From contig NZ_CP059162.1 in assembly GCF_013466605.1 (NCBI RefSeq), forward strand, positions 5,394,001 to 5,458,000: 64,000 nt of DNA, read 5' to 3'. The position numbers and the translations under genes are program-made. Under the pieces are notes generated by a model. That model worked only from the letters and a program-made list of their open reading frames with translations. It had not been told where the DNA came from and ran no database searches. Every line of letters begins with the position of its first letter. Position 1 is the first letter of the stretch. This document shows positions 20,527-29,670 of this stretch, piece after piece. The DNA is from Pseudomonas chlororaphis subsp. aurantiaca (GTDB lineage: Bacteria; Pseudomonadota; Gammaproteobacteria; Pseudomonadales; Pseudomonadaceae).

Positions 20527-21115
20527 ATCCTCGGCTCTGCACAACGCCCTGATGCTGGCGCCGCTGATCGGTGCCAGCGACTCCCTGGTCAAGGCTCTGG
20601 GCCTGGCCCTGGTATTTCTCTGCGTGAGCTGCGTGTTCGGCCTGTGCATGAATGCCCTGCGCCCACGCCTGGCTGGCCAGGGCCGCCTGGGCGCCAGTAT
20701 CCTGCTCAGCGCCACGCTCACCAGTTGTGCCATGCTGGCCGCGCAGGCCTGGGCATTCGAACTGCAACAACAGTTGGCCCTCTACCTGGGCCTGATTGCC
20801 GTGCAATGCGTAGTGCTGGAGTACCAGGATTTTTTCCAGCGTCCCGTGCGCTTGCGTTTCGCCGGCCTGTTCTGCCTGCTGCTGGTTATCCTGGGCGCAC
20901 TACGCGAAGCCTTCGGCAGTGGCACCATCGGCAATCATCTGCAATGGCTGCTGGGGATGAACGACGTCGACTGGCCAGGCTGGGTTCTGTCCGCCCAGGG
21001 CGGCCTGCACCTGCTTACACTCGCACCTGGCGGTTTTATCCTGCTGGGGCTGCTGCTGGCCGGCCGGCAGGCCTGGGCTGCTGCGACCTCACACCGACCG
21101 CCTTCAAGGAAATGA
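20519..21115 (+). CDS. rnfE: Rnf electron-transport complex subunit E
   Basis: This 198-aa integral membrane protein has six helices and pairs with RnfA in the membrane core. It starts MNKSSALHNALMLAPLIGAS and shows the family pattern of paired helices with small residues (LVKALGLALVFLCVSCVFGLCMNALRP). The start codon lies 8 bases inside rnfG. nth follows after 7 bases, a conserved arrangement in gammaproteobacteria. Confidence 0.9.
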   Translation: MNKSSALHNALMLAPLIGASDSLVKALGLALVFLCVSCVFGLCMNALRPRLAGQGRLGASILLSATLTSCAMLAAQAWAFELQQQLALYLGLIAVQCVVLEYQDFFQRPVRLRFAGLFCLLLVILGALREAFGSGTIGNHLQWLLGMNDVDWPGWVLSAQGGLHLLTLAPGGFILLGLLLAGRQAWAAATSHRPPSRK

Positions 21116-21122
21116 CTCACCC

Positions 21123-21761
21123 ATGAATGCCGCAAAACGCCTGGAAATTTTCCGCAGGCTGCACGAAGACAATCCGGAACCGAAAACCGAACTGGCCTAT
21201 TCGTCGCCCTTCGAGCTGCTGATCGCCGTGATCCTCTCGGCCCAGTCCACCGATGTCGGGGTCAACAAGGCGACGGCCAAGCTCTTCCCGGTGGCCAATA
21301 CGCCGGCCGCCATCTATGCGCTTGGCGTCGAAGGCCTGTCCGAGTACATCAAGACCATCGGCCTGTACAACAGCAAGGCCAAAAACGTGATCGAAACCTG
21401 CCGCCTGCTGGTGGAACGGCACAACAGCGAAGTCCCGCAAACCCGGGAAGAGCTCGAAGCCCTGCCAGGCGTCGGCAGGAAGACCGCCAACGTGGTACTC
21501 AATACCGCCTTCCGCCAACTGACCATGGCCGTCGATACGCACATCTTCCGGGTCAGCAACCGCACAGGGCTGGCCCCCGGGAAGAATGTCATGGAAGTCG
21601 AAAAAAAGCTGATGAAGTTCGTGCCCAAGGAGTATCTCCTCGACTCCCATCACTGGCTGATCCTCCATGGCCGCTACGTATGTCTGGCTCGCAAGCCACG
21701 CTGTGGCAGCTGCCGGATCGAGGACCTGTGCGAATACAAGCACAAGACCTCTGACGATTGA
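21123..21761 (+). CDS. nth: Endonuclease III
   Basis: This 212-aa base-excision repair glycosylase/AP-lyase removes oxidised pyrimidines. The helix-hairpin-helix LPGVGRKTANVV carries the catalytic Lys, the catalytic Asp lies in AVDTHIFRVSNR, and the C-terminal [4Fe-4S] loop is C-x6-C-x2-C-x5-C (CLARKPRCGSCRIEDLC). It is translated at the end of the rnf operon; the link between an Fe-S repair enzyme and Rnf is conserved but its reason is unclear. Confidence 0.97.
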   Translation: MNAAKRLEIFRRLHEDNPEPKTELAYSSPFELLIAVILSAQSTDVGVNKATAKLFPVANTPAAIYALGVEGLSEYIKTIGLYNSKAKNVIETCRLLVERHNSEVPQTREELEALPGVGRKTANVVLNTAFRQLTMAVDTHIFRVSNRTGLAPGKNVMEVEKKLMKFVPKEYLLDSHHWLILHGRYVCLARKPRCGSCRIEDLCEYKHKTSDD

Positions 21762-21868
21762 GCAATCGTTGATTTTGATGATAGGTCGATTGAAAAAATC
21801 TTTTTTACCAGTCCTGAGAATATCGATATAAGGAGCGCCAATGGCAGTCTTAGCCTGGAGTTAACCTT

Positions 21869-22048
21869 ATGAGTACTGGTAAAGAACAACTGGACGTAGA
21901 AGACGACTTCACCCCTGTTGAAACAGAAGATGCGGAGCCTGTGGTAGAGGTGGCCAAGACCAACTTGAGCAAGCGTCGGACCATCGACAACCTTCTGGAA
22001 GAGCGGCGCTTGCAAAAGCAACTGGCCGATTACGACTTTGATCTTTAG
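21869..22048 (+). CDS. Small acidic protein of the PA3496 type
   Basis: This 59-aa protein is acidic in its first half (LDVEDDFTPVETEDAEP) and basic in the middle (LSKRRTIDNLLEERRLQKQL), with no membrane segment. P. aeruginosa carries a similarly sized gene immediately after nth. Function unknown. The frame stops just before a clear terminator and is followed by no other gene on this strand, which supports it as real despite its size. The ribosome site is weak (CTGGAG about 10 bases ahead). Confidence 0.75.
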   Translation: MSTGKEQLDVEDDFTPVETEDAEPVVEVAKTNLSKRRTIDNLLEERRLQKQLADYDFDL

Positions 22049-22087
22049 TAACAAAAAAGCCTCCTTTTACGGAGGCTTTTTTGTTAC
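22049..22087. terminator. Rho-independent terminator
   Basis: AACAAAAAAGCCTCC-TTTTAC-GGAGGCTTTTTTGTT is a symmetric stem with A- and T-tracts, directly after the 59-aa gene and usable on both strands. Confidence 0.93.
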
Positions 22088-22215
22088 ACCAGCTAACACT
22101 CCAAATCGGTTTTTCAAACCAGGCCATGCGCGGCTGATGGATCCAACATCGCCGACAGACCGGCAAGCCCACAGCGCAATGAGGCCTCGCGTGCCTTGTT
22201 GTAGCCCCTCAACCT

Positions 22216-22842
22216 TCAGACCAGTTGATGGCGCTTGGCAAACTCGATCAGGTCCACCAGCGAGCGGGCGTTGAGTTTCCCCAACAGCCGCCTTTTGTAG
22301 GTGCTCACCGTTTTACTGCTCAGGCACAGGCCCTCGGCAATTTCCTTGTTGGTCTGCCCTCCGGCGAGTTGCTTCAGGACCATCAGCTCCCGCCCGGACA
22401 GGCTGGACAACATCCCCTCCTCGCTGGCGATGCCCAGGCTCGAGCGCAGGGTATGCAAGGCTTCGTTGGGAAAATAACTGTAGCCAGCCAGGACTGCCCT
22501 GACGGCGCTGATCAATTCAGTGATGTCCTGCTGCTTGCACACATAACCTGCCGCGCCGGCCTGCATGCAACGCATGGAGAAAGGGCCAGGTACTTGCAGG
22601 CTCAATACCAGCACTTTGGTCGACATGGCTTTTGACGAAAGTCTGGCGATAACTTCCAGGCCATCGAGTTTGGGAATACCAATATCAAGAATAAGGATGT
22701 CTGGAACATGTTCATAAGACAGTTTCAGGGCATCCATGCCATTGTCCGCCTCGGCAACTACTTCAAAACCGTGCCGCTCCATCAGCATGCGCACAGCCAG
22801 CCGAGTAACGGGATGATCATCTACGATCAAAACTTTCTTCAT
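22216..22842 (-). CDS. NarL/FixJ-family response regulator (orphan)
   Basis: This 208-aa regulator has a receiver domain with DD at residues 8-9 and phospho-acceptor D53 (DILILDIGIPKLDG), then a LuxR-type helix-turn-helix (LSGRELMVLKQLAGGQTNKEIAEGLCLSSKTVSTYKRRLLGKL). In the position where many NarL-type receivers have the conserved Lys it reads YVCKQQD. No sensor kinase is adjacent, so it is an orphan in this window. Signal and targets are unknown; it stands alone between the nth terminator and argG. Confidence 0.9.
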   Translation of the reverse strand: MKKVLIVDDHPVTRLAVRMLMERHGFEVVAEADNGMDALKLSYEHVPDILILDIGIPKLDGLEVIARLSSKAMSTKVLVLSLQVPGPFSMRCMQAGAAGYVCKQQDITELISAVRAVLAGYSYFPNEALHTLRSSLGIASEEGMLSSLSGRELMVLKQLAGGQTNKEIAEGLCLSSKTVSTYKRRLLGKLNARSLVDLIEFAKRHQLV

Positions 22843-23138
22843 GGGTAAGTCCAGAGTCCGCTATTGGTTTTTCAAGCAAACACCATAACCCAGTCATTTG
22901 GCCCGTGGCATGGCCACGCCCTGAGCCAGCATCGCCCCGAGAAGTTCCTTACAAACAATACGGATTTGCCCTACAAGGAAAAATTGAACGTCGCCCGCTA
23001 TATATAACTACTCCTGACTTTCCTACACTTCGTATTGAAAAGAACAGACTGAAAGATAGTCGAGTCCATTGAAATAATGGCCAGTGGAAACTTTAGTTAT
23101 GGTCTTCGGACACCCGCCTGATCGATTAAATCATCAGG
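22843..23138. other. Gene-free stretch between response regulator and argG
   Basis: These 296 bases hold no open frame with coding character. The section is AT-richer than its surroundings (for example CTATATATAACTA near 23000) and must contain the promoter of the response regulator. I see no clear operator or RNA gene. Confidence 0.4.
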
Positions 23139-23176
23139 CATAAAAAAGCCCCGCTCATGGCGGGGCTCTTTTAAAA
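23139..23176 (-). terminator. argG terminator
   Basis: AAAAAAGCCCCGC-TCATG-GCGGGGCTCTTTT forms a strong stem; on the minus strand it follows the argG stop and ends in a T-run. Confidence 0.9.
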
Positions 23177-23190
23177 CGACTCAAAAAGTA

Positions 23191-24408
23191 TCAGAACAGA
23201 GTCCGACCCTTGTTGGCCGCAATACGCATGCGCAGGGCATTGAGCTTGATGAAGCCAGCCGCATCCGCCTGGTTGTAGGCGCCGCCGTCTTCTTCGAAGG
23301 TCGCGATGTTGGCATCGAACAGCGACTCATCGGACTTGCGACCGGTGACGATCACATTGCCCTTGTACAGCTTCAGGCGAACCACGCCGTTCACATGAAC
23401 CTGGGAAGCGTCGATCATCTGTTGCAGCATCAGACGCTCAGGACTCCACCAGTAGCCGGTGTAGATCAGGCTGGCGTACTTGGGCATCAGCTCGTCTTTC
23501 AGGTGAGCCACTTCGCGATCCAGGGTGATCGATTCGATCGCGCGGTGAGCGCGCAGCATGATGGTGCCGCCAGGGGTTTCGTAGCAGCCGCGGGACTTCA
23601 TGCCGACATAGCGGTTTTCCACGATGTCCAGACGACCGATACCGTTTTCGCCGCCGATGCGGTTCAGGGTCGCCAGCACGGTGGCCGGGGTCATTTCGAC
23701 GCCGTCGATCGCCACGATGTCGCCGTTGCGGTAGGTCAGCTCGATGTAGGTCGGGGTGTTGGGAGCCTTCTCCGGGGAGACGGTCCAGCGCCACATGTCT
23801 TCTTCGTGCTCGGTCCAGGTGTCTTCCAGCACGCCGCCTTCATAGGAGATGTGCAGCAGGTTGGCATCCATCGAGTACGGGGACTTCTTCTTGCCGTGAC
23901 GCTCGATCGGGATCGCGTGCTTCTCGGCGTAGTCCATCAGCTTCTCACGGGACAGCAGGTCCCACTCGCGCCAAGGAGCGATCACTTTCACCCCTGGTTT
24001 CAAGGCATAGGCGCCCAGTTCGAAACGAACCTGGTCGTTGCCCTTGCCGGTAGCGCCGTGGGAAATGGCGTCGGCGCCGGTTTCGTTGGCGATCTCGATC
24101 AGGCGCTTGGCGATCAACGGACGAGCGATGGAGGTACCCAGCAGGTACTCACCTTCGTAGACGGTGTTGGCGCGGAACATCGGGAAAACGAAATCGCGGA
24201 CGAACTCTTCGCGCAGATCGTCGATGTAGATCTCTTTCACGCCCATGGCTTGCGCCTTGGCACGTGCAGGTTCGACCTCTTCGCCCTGACCCAGGTCAGC
24301 GGTGAACGTCACCACTTCACAGTTATAAGTATCCTGCAGCCACTTGAGGATCACCGAAGTGTCCAGGCCGCCGGAATACGCCAGAACGACCTTGTTTACG
24401 TCCGCCAT
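23191..24408 (-). CDS. argG: Argininosuccinate synthase
   Basis: This 405-aa enzyme joins citrulline and aspartate with ATP, the penultimate step of arginine synthesis. The PP-loop ATPase motif AYSGGLDTS is at residues 10-18, and the citrulline/aspartate-binding segments ([30 protein letters not shown]) are intact. The ATG at 24408 has GGAG seven bases ahead, while the in-frame upstream ATG pair lacks one. It acts with argF, which lies about 8 kb to the right. Confidence 0.98.
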   Translation of the reverse strand: MADVNKVVLAYSGGLDTSVILKWLQDTYNCEVVTFTADLGQGEEVEPARAKAQAMGVKEIYIDDLREEFVRDFVFPMFRANTVYEGEYLLGTSIARPLIAKRLIEIANETGADAISHGATGKGNDQVRFELGAYALKPGVKVIAPWREWDLLSREKLMDYAEKHAIPIERHGKKKSPYSMDANLLHISYEGGVLEDTWTEHEEDMWRWTVSPEKAPNTPTYIELTYRNGDIVAIDGVEMTPATVLATLNRIGGENGIGRLDIVENRYVGMKSRGCYETPGGTIMLRAHRAIESITLDREVAHLKDELMPKYASLIYTGYWWSPERLMLQQMIDASQVHVNGVVRLKLYKGNVIVTGRKSDESLFDANIATFEEDGGAYNQADAAGFIKLNALRMRIAANKGRTLF

Positions 24409-24534
24409 GCCATCACTCCACGGGGTTCTACGGAAAGCCATCAAGTCTACCGATCAACGCGGATAATTTACAGAGGCGCGACAGCTTATGACGACGAAGC
24501 GACAGATTATGTCGAGTGCGCGACGACAGCCGTT

Positions 24535-25443
24535 TCAGGAAGTCGCCGCGGCGTTGGCGGGAGCAGCAGCCTGGGGTGCCGGTTTTTCCGCGACCGGGAC
24601 GCGTTGCAGCTGTACGTTGACCCGACGATTCTTCGCCCGGTTCACCGCGTTGGTGTTGGGCGCCAATGGATAGCGTTCGCCGTGGAAACGCATCTCGATC
24701 TGCGATTCGGGAATGCCGTTGGCCTTGAAGAACTCCATCACCGCCAGCGCCCGGCGCCGCGACAGGTCACGGTTGGTCAAGCGGTTGCCGCTGTTGTCCG
24801 AGTGGCCGTCGAGCTGGATGTGATTGACCGTCGGATCAGCCTTGAGGAACTCCAGCATCACCTGCAGCTTGGCCTTGGCCTTGGCGTCCAGATCGATGCC
24901 GCCCCCGGGGAAGCCGACCTCGGATTGCCTGACCTGATCGAAGTTCTGCGGTAGCAACTTGGCGACACAACGTTGATAGTCGCCATACGCCTTGCTGAAC
25001 TTGACCGGCAACAAGCGCACCTCGGACACCCCGCCCTCGCGGGAGTAGTGGCGAACCACCGGGCTGCGCCCATCCATCAATCCACCGATCAGTCGCCCGG
25101 CCTGCAGTTGCGAGCTGTTGAACAGCACATCGCCGCTGCCGAGCCGCACCGAACCCAGGTTGATGTCGCCGCGTCCCGGCTGCCACGGCGCGGCCGCCGC
25201 GAGCAGCGTGGCCGAACCGCCAGCGAGCATCGGGTTGTAGGCCTTGAGGCGGAAGGTCGCCTGCTCGCCGGCGCGACGCACAAACTCCCCGGAACCGAAA
25301 TCGGTAATCGGCTGGCTCAGACGGCACTCGAATTTATCGCCTTCGACCGTCCACTCAATGCTCTCCAGACGGGTCTGGAAAGTCAGCGCCATCGCGGGAA
25401 GACTGGCGAACACACTGAGCAAGGCTAGATAACGCTGGCGCAC
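24535..25443 (-). CDS. motY: Sodium-type flagellar motor protein MotY
   Basis: This 302-aa periplasmic protein has a signal peptide (RYLALLSVFASLPAMA-LTF), an N-terminal T-ring-associating domain, and a C-terminal OmpA-like peptidoglycan-binding domain (QLDGHSDNSGNRLTNRDLSRRRALAVMEFF; NRAKNRRVNVQL). MotY helps anchor stator units for flagellar rotation in Pseudomonas. I chose the GTG at 25443 because GGAG lies six bases before it and the product then starts with the signal peptide. It sits next to pyrC as in P. aeruginosa. Confidence 0.92.
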   Translation of the reverse strand: MRQRYLALLSVFASLPAMALTFQTRLESIEWTVEGDKFECRLSQPITDFGSGEFVRRAGEQATFRLKAYNPMLAGGSATLLAAAAPWQPGRGDINLGSVRLGSGDVLFNSSQLQAGRLIGGLMDGRSPVVRHYSREGGVSEVRLLPVKFSKAYGDYQRCVAKLLPQNFDQVRQSEVGFPGGGIDLDAKAKAKLQVMLEFLKADPTVNHIQLDGHSDNSGNRLTNRDLSRRRALAVMEFFKANGIPESQIEMRFHGERYPLAPNTNAVNRAKNRRVNVQLQRVPVAEKPAPQAAAPANAAATS

Positions 25444-25599
25444 GGGAGGCTCCACTGACTTGTACATCACGAAAATCGAAATGCCTGTTTACGGCATACC
25501 TTCGGGATATCGGAAGCTTCACGCAAAACTTGATAGCGAGTGCCTGGAAGAGTCTTTTCCGGTAGCATTCACTGGAGTTTGACCCGCCTGGAATCCCCA

Positions 25600-26646
25600 A
25601 TGTCCGACCGCCTGACCCTGCTGCGTCCCGACGACTGGCATATTCATCTTCGCGATGGTGCCGTGTTGACCAATACTGTCGCGGATGTCGCGCGCACCTT
25701 TGGCCGCGCCATCATCATGCCTAACCTGGTACCTCCGGTGCGCAACGCCGCTGAAGCCGACGCCTATCGCCAGCGCATTCTCGCTGCGCGGCCGGCTGGC
25801 AGCCGCTTCGAGCCGCTGATGGTGCTCTACCTTACCGATCGTACCCAGCCCGAAGAAATTCGCGCGGCCAAGGCCTGTGGTTTCGTCCATGCCGCCAAGC
25901 TCTACCCGGCCGGTGCGACCACCAACTCGGACTCGGGCGTCACCAGCATCGACAAGATCTTCCCGGCGCTGGAGGCCATGGCCGAAGTCGGCCTGCCGCT
26001 GCTGATCCACGGTGAAGTCACCCGCAGTGAGGTCGACGTGTTCGACCGCGAGAAGCTGTTCATCGACGAGCACATGCGCCGCGTCGTCGAGCGCTTCCCG
26101 ACGCTCAAGGTGGTGTTCGAGCACATCACCACCCGTGACGCCGTGCAGTTCGTCAACGAGGCCTCGGCCAACGTCGGCGCGACCATCACCGCCCATCACC
26201 TGCTGTACAACCGCAACCACATGCTGGTCGGCGGGATTCGCCCGCACTTCTATTGCCTGCCGATTCTCAAGCGCAACGTGCACCAGGAAGCGCTGCTCGA
26301 CGCCGCCGTCAGTGGCAGCCAGAAGTTCTTCCTTGGCACCGACTCCGCGCCCCACGCCCAGCACGCCAAAGAAGCGGCCTGCGGCTGTGCCGGCTGCTAC
26401 ACCGCCTATGCCGCGATCGAGCTGTACGCCGAGGCCTTCGAACAGCGCAACGCGCTGGACAAGCTGGAAGCCTTCGCCAGTCTCAATGGCCCGCGCTTCT
26501 ACGGCCTGCCGGCCAACACCGATCGCATCACCCTGGTTCGTGAAGAATGGACCGCCCCTGTCAGCCTGCCTTTCGGCGAGCTGACCGTCATCCCGCTGCG
26601 CGCCGGTGAAAAACTGCGCTGGCGCCTGCTGGAGGAACACGCGTGA
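25600..26646 (+). CDS. pyrC: Dihydroorotase
   Basis: This 348-aa zinc enzyme closes carbamoyl-aspartate to dihydroorotate in pyrimidine synthesis. The metal-binding HxH ([10 protein letters not shown]) is at residues 16-18, the carboxylated Lys lies in [12 protein letters not shown], and further metal His residues occur in LLIHGEVT and VVFEHITT. A catalytic Asp is expected at FLGTDSAPH. It belongs to the short E. coli-type (class II) dihydroorotases. The stop overlaps the rnt start (GTGA). Confidence 0.97.
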   Translation: MSDRLTLLRPDDWHIHLRDGAVLTNTVADVARTFGRAIIMPNLVPPVRNAAEADAYRQRILAARPAGSRFEPLMVLYLTDRTQPEEIRAAKACGFVHAAKLYPAGATTNSDSGVTSIDKIFPALEAMAEVGLPLLIHGEVTRSEVDVFDREKLFIDEHMRRVVERFPTLKVVFEHITTRDAVQFVNEASANVGATITAHHLLYNRNHMLVGGIRPHFYCLPILKRNVHQEALLDAAVSGSQKFFLGTDSAPHAQHAKEAACGCAGCYTAYAAIELYAEAFEQRNALDKLEAFASLNGPRFYGLPANTDRITLVREEWTAPVSLPFGELTVIPLRAGEKLRWRLLEEHA

Positions 26647-27317
26647 GTGAAGACCATTTCGACGACGAGCAGGACGGTCACAACGGTGGTGGCTCGCGTC
26701 ATCCAATGGCGGCACGCTTTCGCGGTTACCTGCCGGTAGTCGTCGACGTTGAAACCGGTGGTTTCAACTCGGCCACCGACGCCTTGCTGGAAATTGCCGC
26801 GACCATCATCGGCATGGACGAAAAGGGCTTCGTGTTCCCCGAGCACACCCTGTTTTTCCGCGTAGAGCCTTTCGAAGGCGCCAACATCGAAGCTGCGGCG
26901 CTGGAGTTCACCGGCATCAAGCTCGACCATCCGCTGCGCATGGCCGTCAGTGAAGAAACCGCGCTGAACGATATCTTCCGCAGCGTGCGCAAGGCGCTGA
27001 AGGCCAACGGTTGCAAACGCGCGATCCTGGTCGGGCACAACAGCAGCTTCGACCTGGGCTTCCTCAACGCGGCTGTCGCGCGCCTGGACATGAAGCGCAA
27101 TCCGTTTCATCCATTCTCCAGCTTCGATACCGCGACGCTTGCCGGCCTGGCTTATGGCCAAACCGTGCTGGCCAAGGCGTGCCAGGCTGCCGACATCGAC
27201 TTCGATGGCCGTGAGGCGCACTCCGCCCGCTACGACACCGAGAAGACTGCCGACCTGTTCTGCGGCATCGTCAATCGCTGGAAGGAAATGGGTGGCTGGG
27301 AAGACTTCAACGACTGA
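26643..27317 (+). CDS. rnt: Ribonuclease T
   Basis: This 224-aa DEDD-family 3'-5' exonuclease trims tRNA and other stable RNAs and takes part in tRNA end turnover. ExoI is DVETGGFN, Exo[13 protein letters not shown], and Exo[13 protein letters not shown] contains the catalytic His and Asp. It starts with GTG overlapping the pyrC stop by 4 bases, so it is translationally coupled. Confidence 0.97.
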   Translation: MSEDHFDDEQDGHNGGGSRHPMAARFRGYLPVVVDVETGGFNSATDALLEIAATIIGMDEKGFVFPEHTLFFRVEPFEGANIEAAALEFTGIKLDHPLRMAVSEETALNDIFRSVRKALKANGCKRAILVGHNSSFDLGFLNAAVARLDMKRNPFHPFSSFDTATLAGLAYGQTVLAKACQAADIDFDGREAHSARYDTEKTADLFCGIVNRWKEMGGWEDFND

Positions 27318-27338
27318 TACCGTCGCTGATCGACCGCG

Positions 27339-27376
27339 CATAAAAAAACCGGCCCTGAGGCCGGTTTTTTTTTATG
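27339..27376. terminator. Bidirectional terminator between rnt and peroxiredoxin
   Basis: AAAAAAACCGGCC-CTGA-GGCCGGTTTTTTTTT is a strong GC stem with both A- and T-tracts between convergent genes. Confidence 0.93.
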
Positions 27377-27389
27377 CGTGAAGCGCGGC

Positions 27390-27992
27390 TTACAGCTTGC
27401 CGGCGTTCTCGCTCAGGTAAGCGGCAACGCCTTCTGGCGAAGCAGTCATACCCTTGTCGCCCTTCTTCCAGTTGGCAGGGCAGACTTCGCCATGCTCTTC
27501 GTGGAACTGCAGAGCGTCGACCAGACGGATCAGCTCTTCCATGTTACGACCCAACGGCAGGTCATTGACGATCTGCGAACGAACGACGCCTTTGTCGTCG
27601 ATCAAGAATGCGCCACGGAAAGCCACGCCGCCTTCGGACTCAACGTCGTAGGCCTTGGCGATGTCGTGCTTCATGTCGGCAGCCATGATGTACTGAACCT
27701 GACCGATGCCGCCGGCATTGATCGGGGTGTTGCGCCAGGCGTTGTGGGTGAAGTGCGAGTCGATCGAAACAGCGATCACTTCAACGTTGCGTGCCTTGAA
27801 GTCAGCCATGCGGTGGTCCAGGGCGATCAGCTCGGACGGGCAGACGAAGGTGAAGTCCAGCGGGTAGAAGAACACCAGGCCGTATTTGCCTTTGATGGCC
27901 GAGGACAGGGTGAAGCTGTCGACGATTTCGCCATTGCCGAGAACGGCGGGAACGGTGAAGTCAGGGGCTTGTTTGCCTACGAGTACGCTCAT
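27390..27992 (-). CDS. 2-Cys peroxiredoxin (AhpC/TSA family)
   Basis: This 200-aa thiol peroxidase reduces H2O2 and organic peroxides. The peroxidatic Cys is C51 (FYPLDFTFVCPSE) and the resolving Cys is C171 (HGEVCPANW), as in typical 2-Cys enzymes. A strong AGGAG precedes the ATG. It resembles the thioredoxin-dependent Prx1 type (PA3529 from memory) more than AhpC paired with AhpF; no ahpF is nearby. It sits beside iron-storage and glutaredoxin genes, fitting an oxidative/iron-stress neighbourhood. Confidence 0.93.
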   Translation of the reverse strand: MSVLVGKQAPDFTVPAVLGNGEIVDSFTLSSAIKGKYGLVFFYPLDFTFVCPSELIALDHRMADFKARNVEVIAVSIDSHFTHNAWRNTPINAGGIGQVQYIMAADMKHDIAKAYDVESEGGVAFRGAFLIDDKGVVRSQIVNDLPLGRNMEELIRLVDALQFHEEHGEVCPANWKKGDKGMTASPEGVAAYLSENAGKL

Positions 27993-28250
27993 TGGATATC
28001 TCCTGGTGTGATCGAATGAAGAATGAGATCCAGCCTAGTGTGCCGCCGCCAAGCGACAACCCTGTGACTCGATCCCGCTTCGTAAGGACCGCACATCATA
28101 CACCGCGTTTTTGAGCTGTCCTTAGTGGTTTTTCCATCCCTTGTGCTCAGTCCGCAAAAACAGCCCGGCTGGACAACGCGTCGGCCGTGGTAGAAAAAAC
28201 CGTTCGTCTGCCAGTCACGCATCTGGCAAAAAGCCCCAGCAAACCACTTT
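27993..28250. other. Divergent regulatory gap between peroxiredoxin and bfd
   Basis: This stretch holds the promoters of two divergent genes. I see no open frame with coding character and no clear OxyR site. The Fur-box-like sequence lies at its right-hand end. Confidence 0.4.
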
Positions 28251-28269
28251 GACAATCATTCTCGTTAAC
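28251..28269 (+). promoter_or_regulatory. Candidate Fur box upstream of bfd
   Basis: GACAATCATTCTCGTTAAC shares most positions with the Fur consensus GATAATGATAATCATTATC and lies 48 bases before the bfd start. Low-iron induction of bfd is known in P. aeruginosa, which fits. Confidence 0.65.
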
Positions 28270-28316
28270 ATTAAGATCCGTCGCATTGAGCCATAACCAG
28301 CGACGGTTCTCACCTT

Positions 28317-28535
28317 ATGTATGTCTGCCTTTGCACTGGCGTCACCGACGGACAAATCCGCGATGCAATCTACGACGGTTGCTGCAGCTATCGTGAAGTA
28401 CGCCAAGCAACAGGCGTTGCCGGTCAATGTGGCAAATGCGCCTGCCTCGCCAAGCAGGTGGTACGTGAAACCCTGACCGAACTGCAAAGCAGCCAGCCAG
28501 CGATTCCTTACCCAGTAGAATTTAATGTTGCGTAA
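28317..28535 (+). CDS. bfd: Bacterioferritin-associated ferredoxin Bfd
   Basis: This 72-aa [2Fe-2S] protein donates electrons to bacterioferritin so stored ferric iron can be released. The four ligands C4, C6, C38 and C41 (MYVCLC; GQCGKC) are in the family spacing. The Fur-box-like site upstream predicts induction under iron shortage. The partner bfrB lies 200 bases downstream under separate control, since a terminator lies between them. Confidence 0.95.
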   Translation: MYVCLCTGVTDGQIRDAIYDGCCSYREVRQATGVAGQCGKCACLAKQVVRETLTELQSSQPAIPYPVEFNVA

Positions 28536-28541
28536 TTAACG

Positions 28542-28580
28542 CCATAAAAAAGAGCCGGACTTCATGTCCGGCTTTTTTAT
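28542..28580 (+). terminator. bfd terminator
   Basis: AAAAAAGAGCCGGAC-TTCAT-GTCCGGCTTTTTT forms a strong stem with a T-run, separating bfd from bfrB. Confidence 0.9.
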
Positions 28581-28668
28581 GCCTGTAATTCAATCGCTTA
28601 GCGTCAAAACGCGGAACACAAACATTCTTATTCCGATTAATTTTCATATATTATTCAATAACTTAGGT

Positions 28669-28697
28669 TTGACACTAATCATCGTGCGGCTCAGACT
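28669..28697 (+). promoter_or_regulatory. Possible sigma70 promoter of bfrB
   Basis: A perfect -35 TTGACA is followed after 17 bases by CAGACT, a weak -10. It lies 40 bases before the bfrB start. Confidence 0.35.
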
Positions 28698-28736
28698 CTG
28701 CCTTATATACCGCTAATTACAGGGCAGGACCCCATC

Positions 28737-29210
28737 ATGAAAGGCGACGTCACAGTCATCCAGCATCTCAACAAGATCCTTGCCAATGAACTGGTCGCGA
28801 TCAATCAGTACTTCCTGCATGCGCGCATGTATGAAGACTGGGGCCTGAACAAACTGGGCAAGCACGAATACCACGAGTCCATCGATGAGATGAAGCATGC
28901 GGACAAGCTGATCAAGCGCATCCTCTTCCTCGAAGGCCTGCCGAACGTCCAGGACCTGGGCAAACTGCACATCGGCGAACACACCAAGGAAATGCTCGAG
29001 TGCGACCTGCGCATCGAGCGCACCGGCCACGCCGACCTGAAAGCCGCCATCGCCCATTGCGAATCGGTCGGCGACTTCGGTAGCCGCGAGCTGCTGGAAG
29101 ACATCCTGGAATCGGAAGAAGAACATATCGACTGGCTGGAAACCCAACTGGGCCTGATCGATAAAGTCGGCCTGGAAAACTACCTGCAATCGCAGATGGG
29201 CGACGAGTAA
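28737..29210 (+). CDS. bfrB: Bacterioferritin (BfrB-type)
   Basis: This 157-aa 24-mer iron-storage subunit has all ferroxidase ligands: E18, E51, H54, E94, E127 and H130. The haem-binding Met52 marks it as a true haem-binding bacterioferritin. It starts [15 protein letters not shown], nearly identical in layout to P. aeruginosa BfrB. AGGA precedes the ATG. It works with Bfd, encoded just upstream. Confidence 0.96.
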   Translation: MKGDVTVIQHLNKILANELVAINQYFLHARMYEDWGLNKLGKHEYHESIDEMKHADKLIKRILFLEGLPNVQDLGKLHIGEHTKEMLECDLRIERTGHADLKAAIAHCESVGDFGSRELLEDILESEEEHIDWLETQLGLIDKVGLENYLQSQMGDE

Positions 29211-29227
29211 CTCTTCTCAAGGTTCAG

Positions 29228-29273
29228 CCCATAAAAAAGCCCCGCCTCTCTCACGAGGGCGGGGCTTTTTATT
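29228..29273. terminator. Terminator after bfrB
   Basis: AAAAAAGCCCCGCC...GGCGGGGCTTTTT forms a GC-rich stem with A- and T-tracts between convergent bfrB and grxD. Confidence 0.92.
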
Positions 29274-29295
29274 GCGTGGACAAATCCACACAACC

Positions 29296-29322
29296 TGCAG
29301 GAGCGAACTTGTCGCTCCTGCA
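29296..29322. repeat. Perfect inverted repeat near the grxD 3' end
   Basis: TGCAGGAGCGA and its exact complement enclose the loop ACTTG. It resembles the GGAGCGA core of Pseudomonas REP elements and lies 10 bases past the grxD stop, so it may also act in 3'-end protection of the grxD mRNA. Confidence 0.6.
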
Positions 29323-29331
29323 AGGGGCAAA

Positions 29332-29670
29332 TCAGGCTTCGGTCTTGGCAGCAGCTTTTTCAGCGGCGGCCTTGATCAGGGTCTGCAACTCGCCATTGGC
29401 GAACATCTCAGCCATGATGTCGCTACCGCCGACCAGTTCACCAGCTACCCACAGTTGCGGGAAAGTCGGCCAGTTGGCGTATTTAGGCAGGTTGGCGCGG
29501 ATTTCCGGGTTCTGCAGGATGTCCACGTAAGCGAACTTCTCACCACACCCCATCACGGCCTGAGCGGCTTTCGCGGAGAAGCCGCACTGCGGGGCATTCG
29601 GCGAGCCTTTCATGTAAAGCAGAATGGTGTTGTTGGCAATCTGCTCTTTAATAGTTTCGATGATATCCAT
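29332..29670 (-). CDS. grxD: Monothiol glutaredoxin Grx4-type
   Basis: This 112-aa glutaredoxin has the CGFS active site (C29), the signature of monothiol glutaredoxins that carry [2Fe-2S] clusters with glutathione. The cis-Pro loop WPTFPQLWVAGELVGGSD is intact. GAGGTG precedes the ATG. Its place next to bfd-bfrB fits a role in iron and Fe-S homeostasis. Confidence 0.95.
   Translation of the reverse strand: MDIIETIKEQIANNTILLYMKGSPNAPQCGFSAKAAQAVMGCGEKFAYVDILQNPEIRANLPKYANWPTFPQLWVAGELVGGSDIMAEMFANGELQTLIKAAAEKAAAKTEA

Noticed and set aside
28600..28736. Fur box upstream of bfrB
   Set aside because: The region is AT-rich but I could not align a convincing 19-bp Fur-like palindrome; only the site before bfd holds up.
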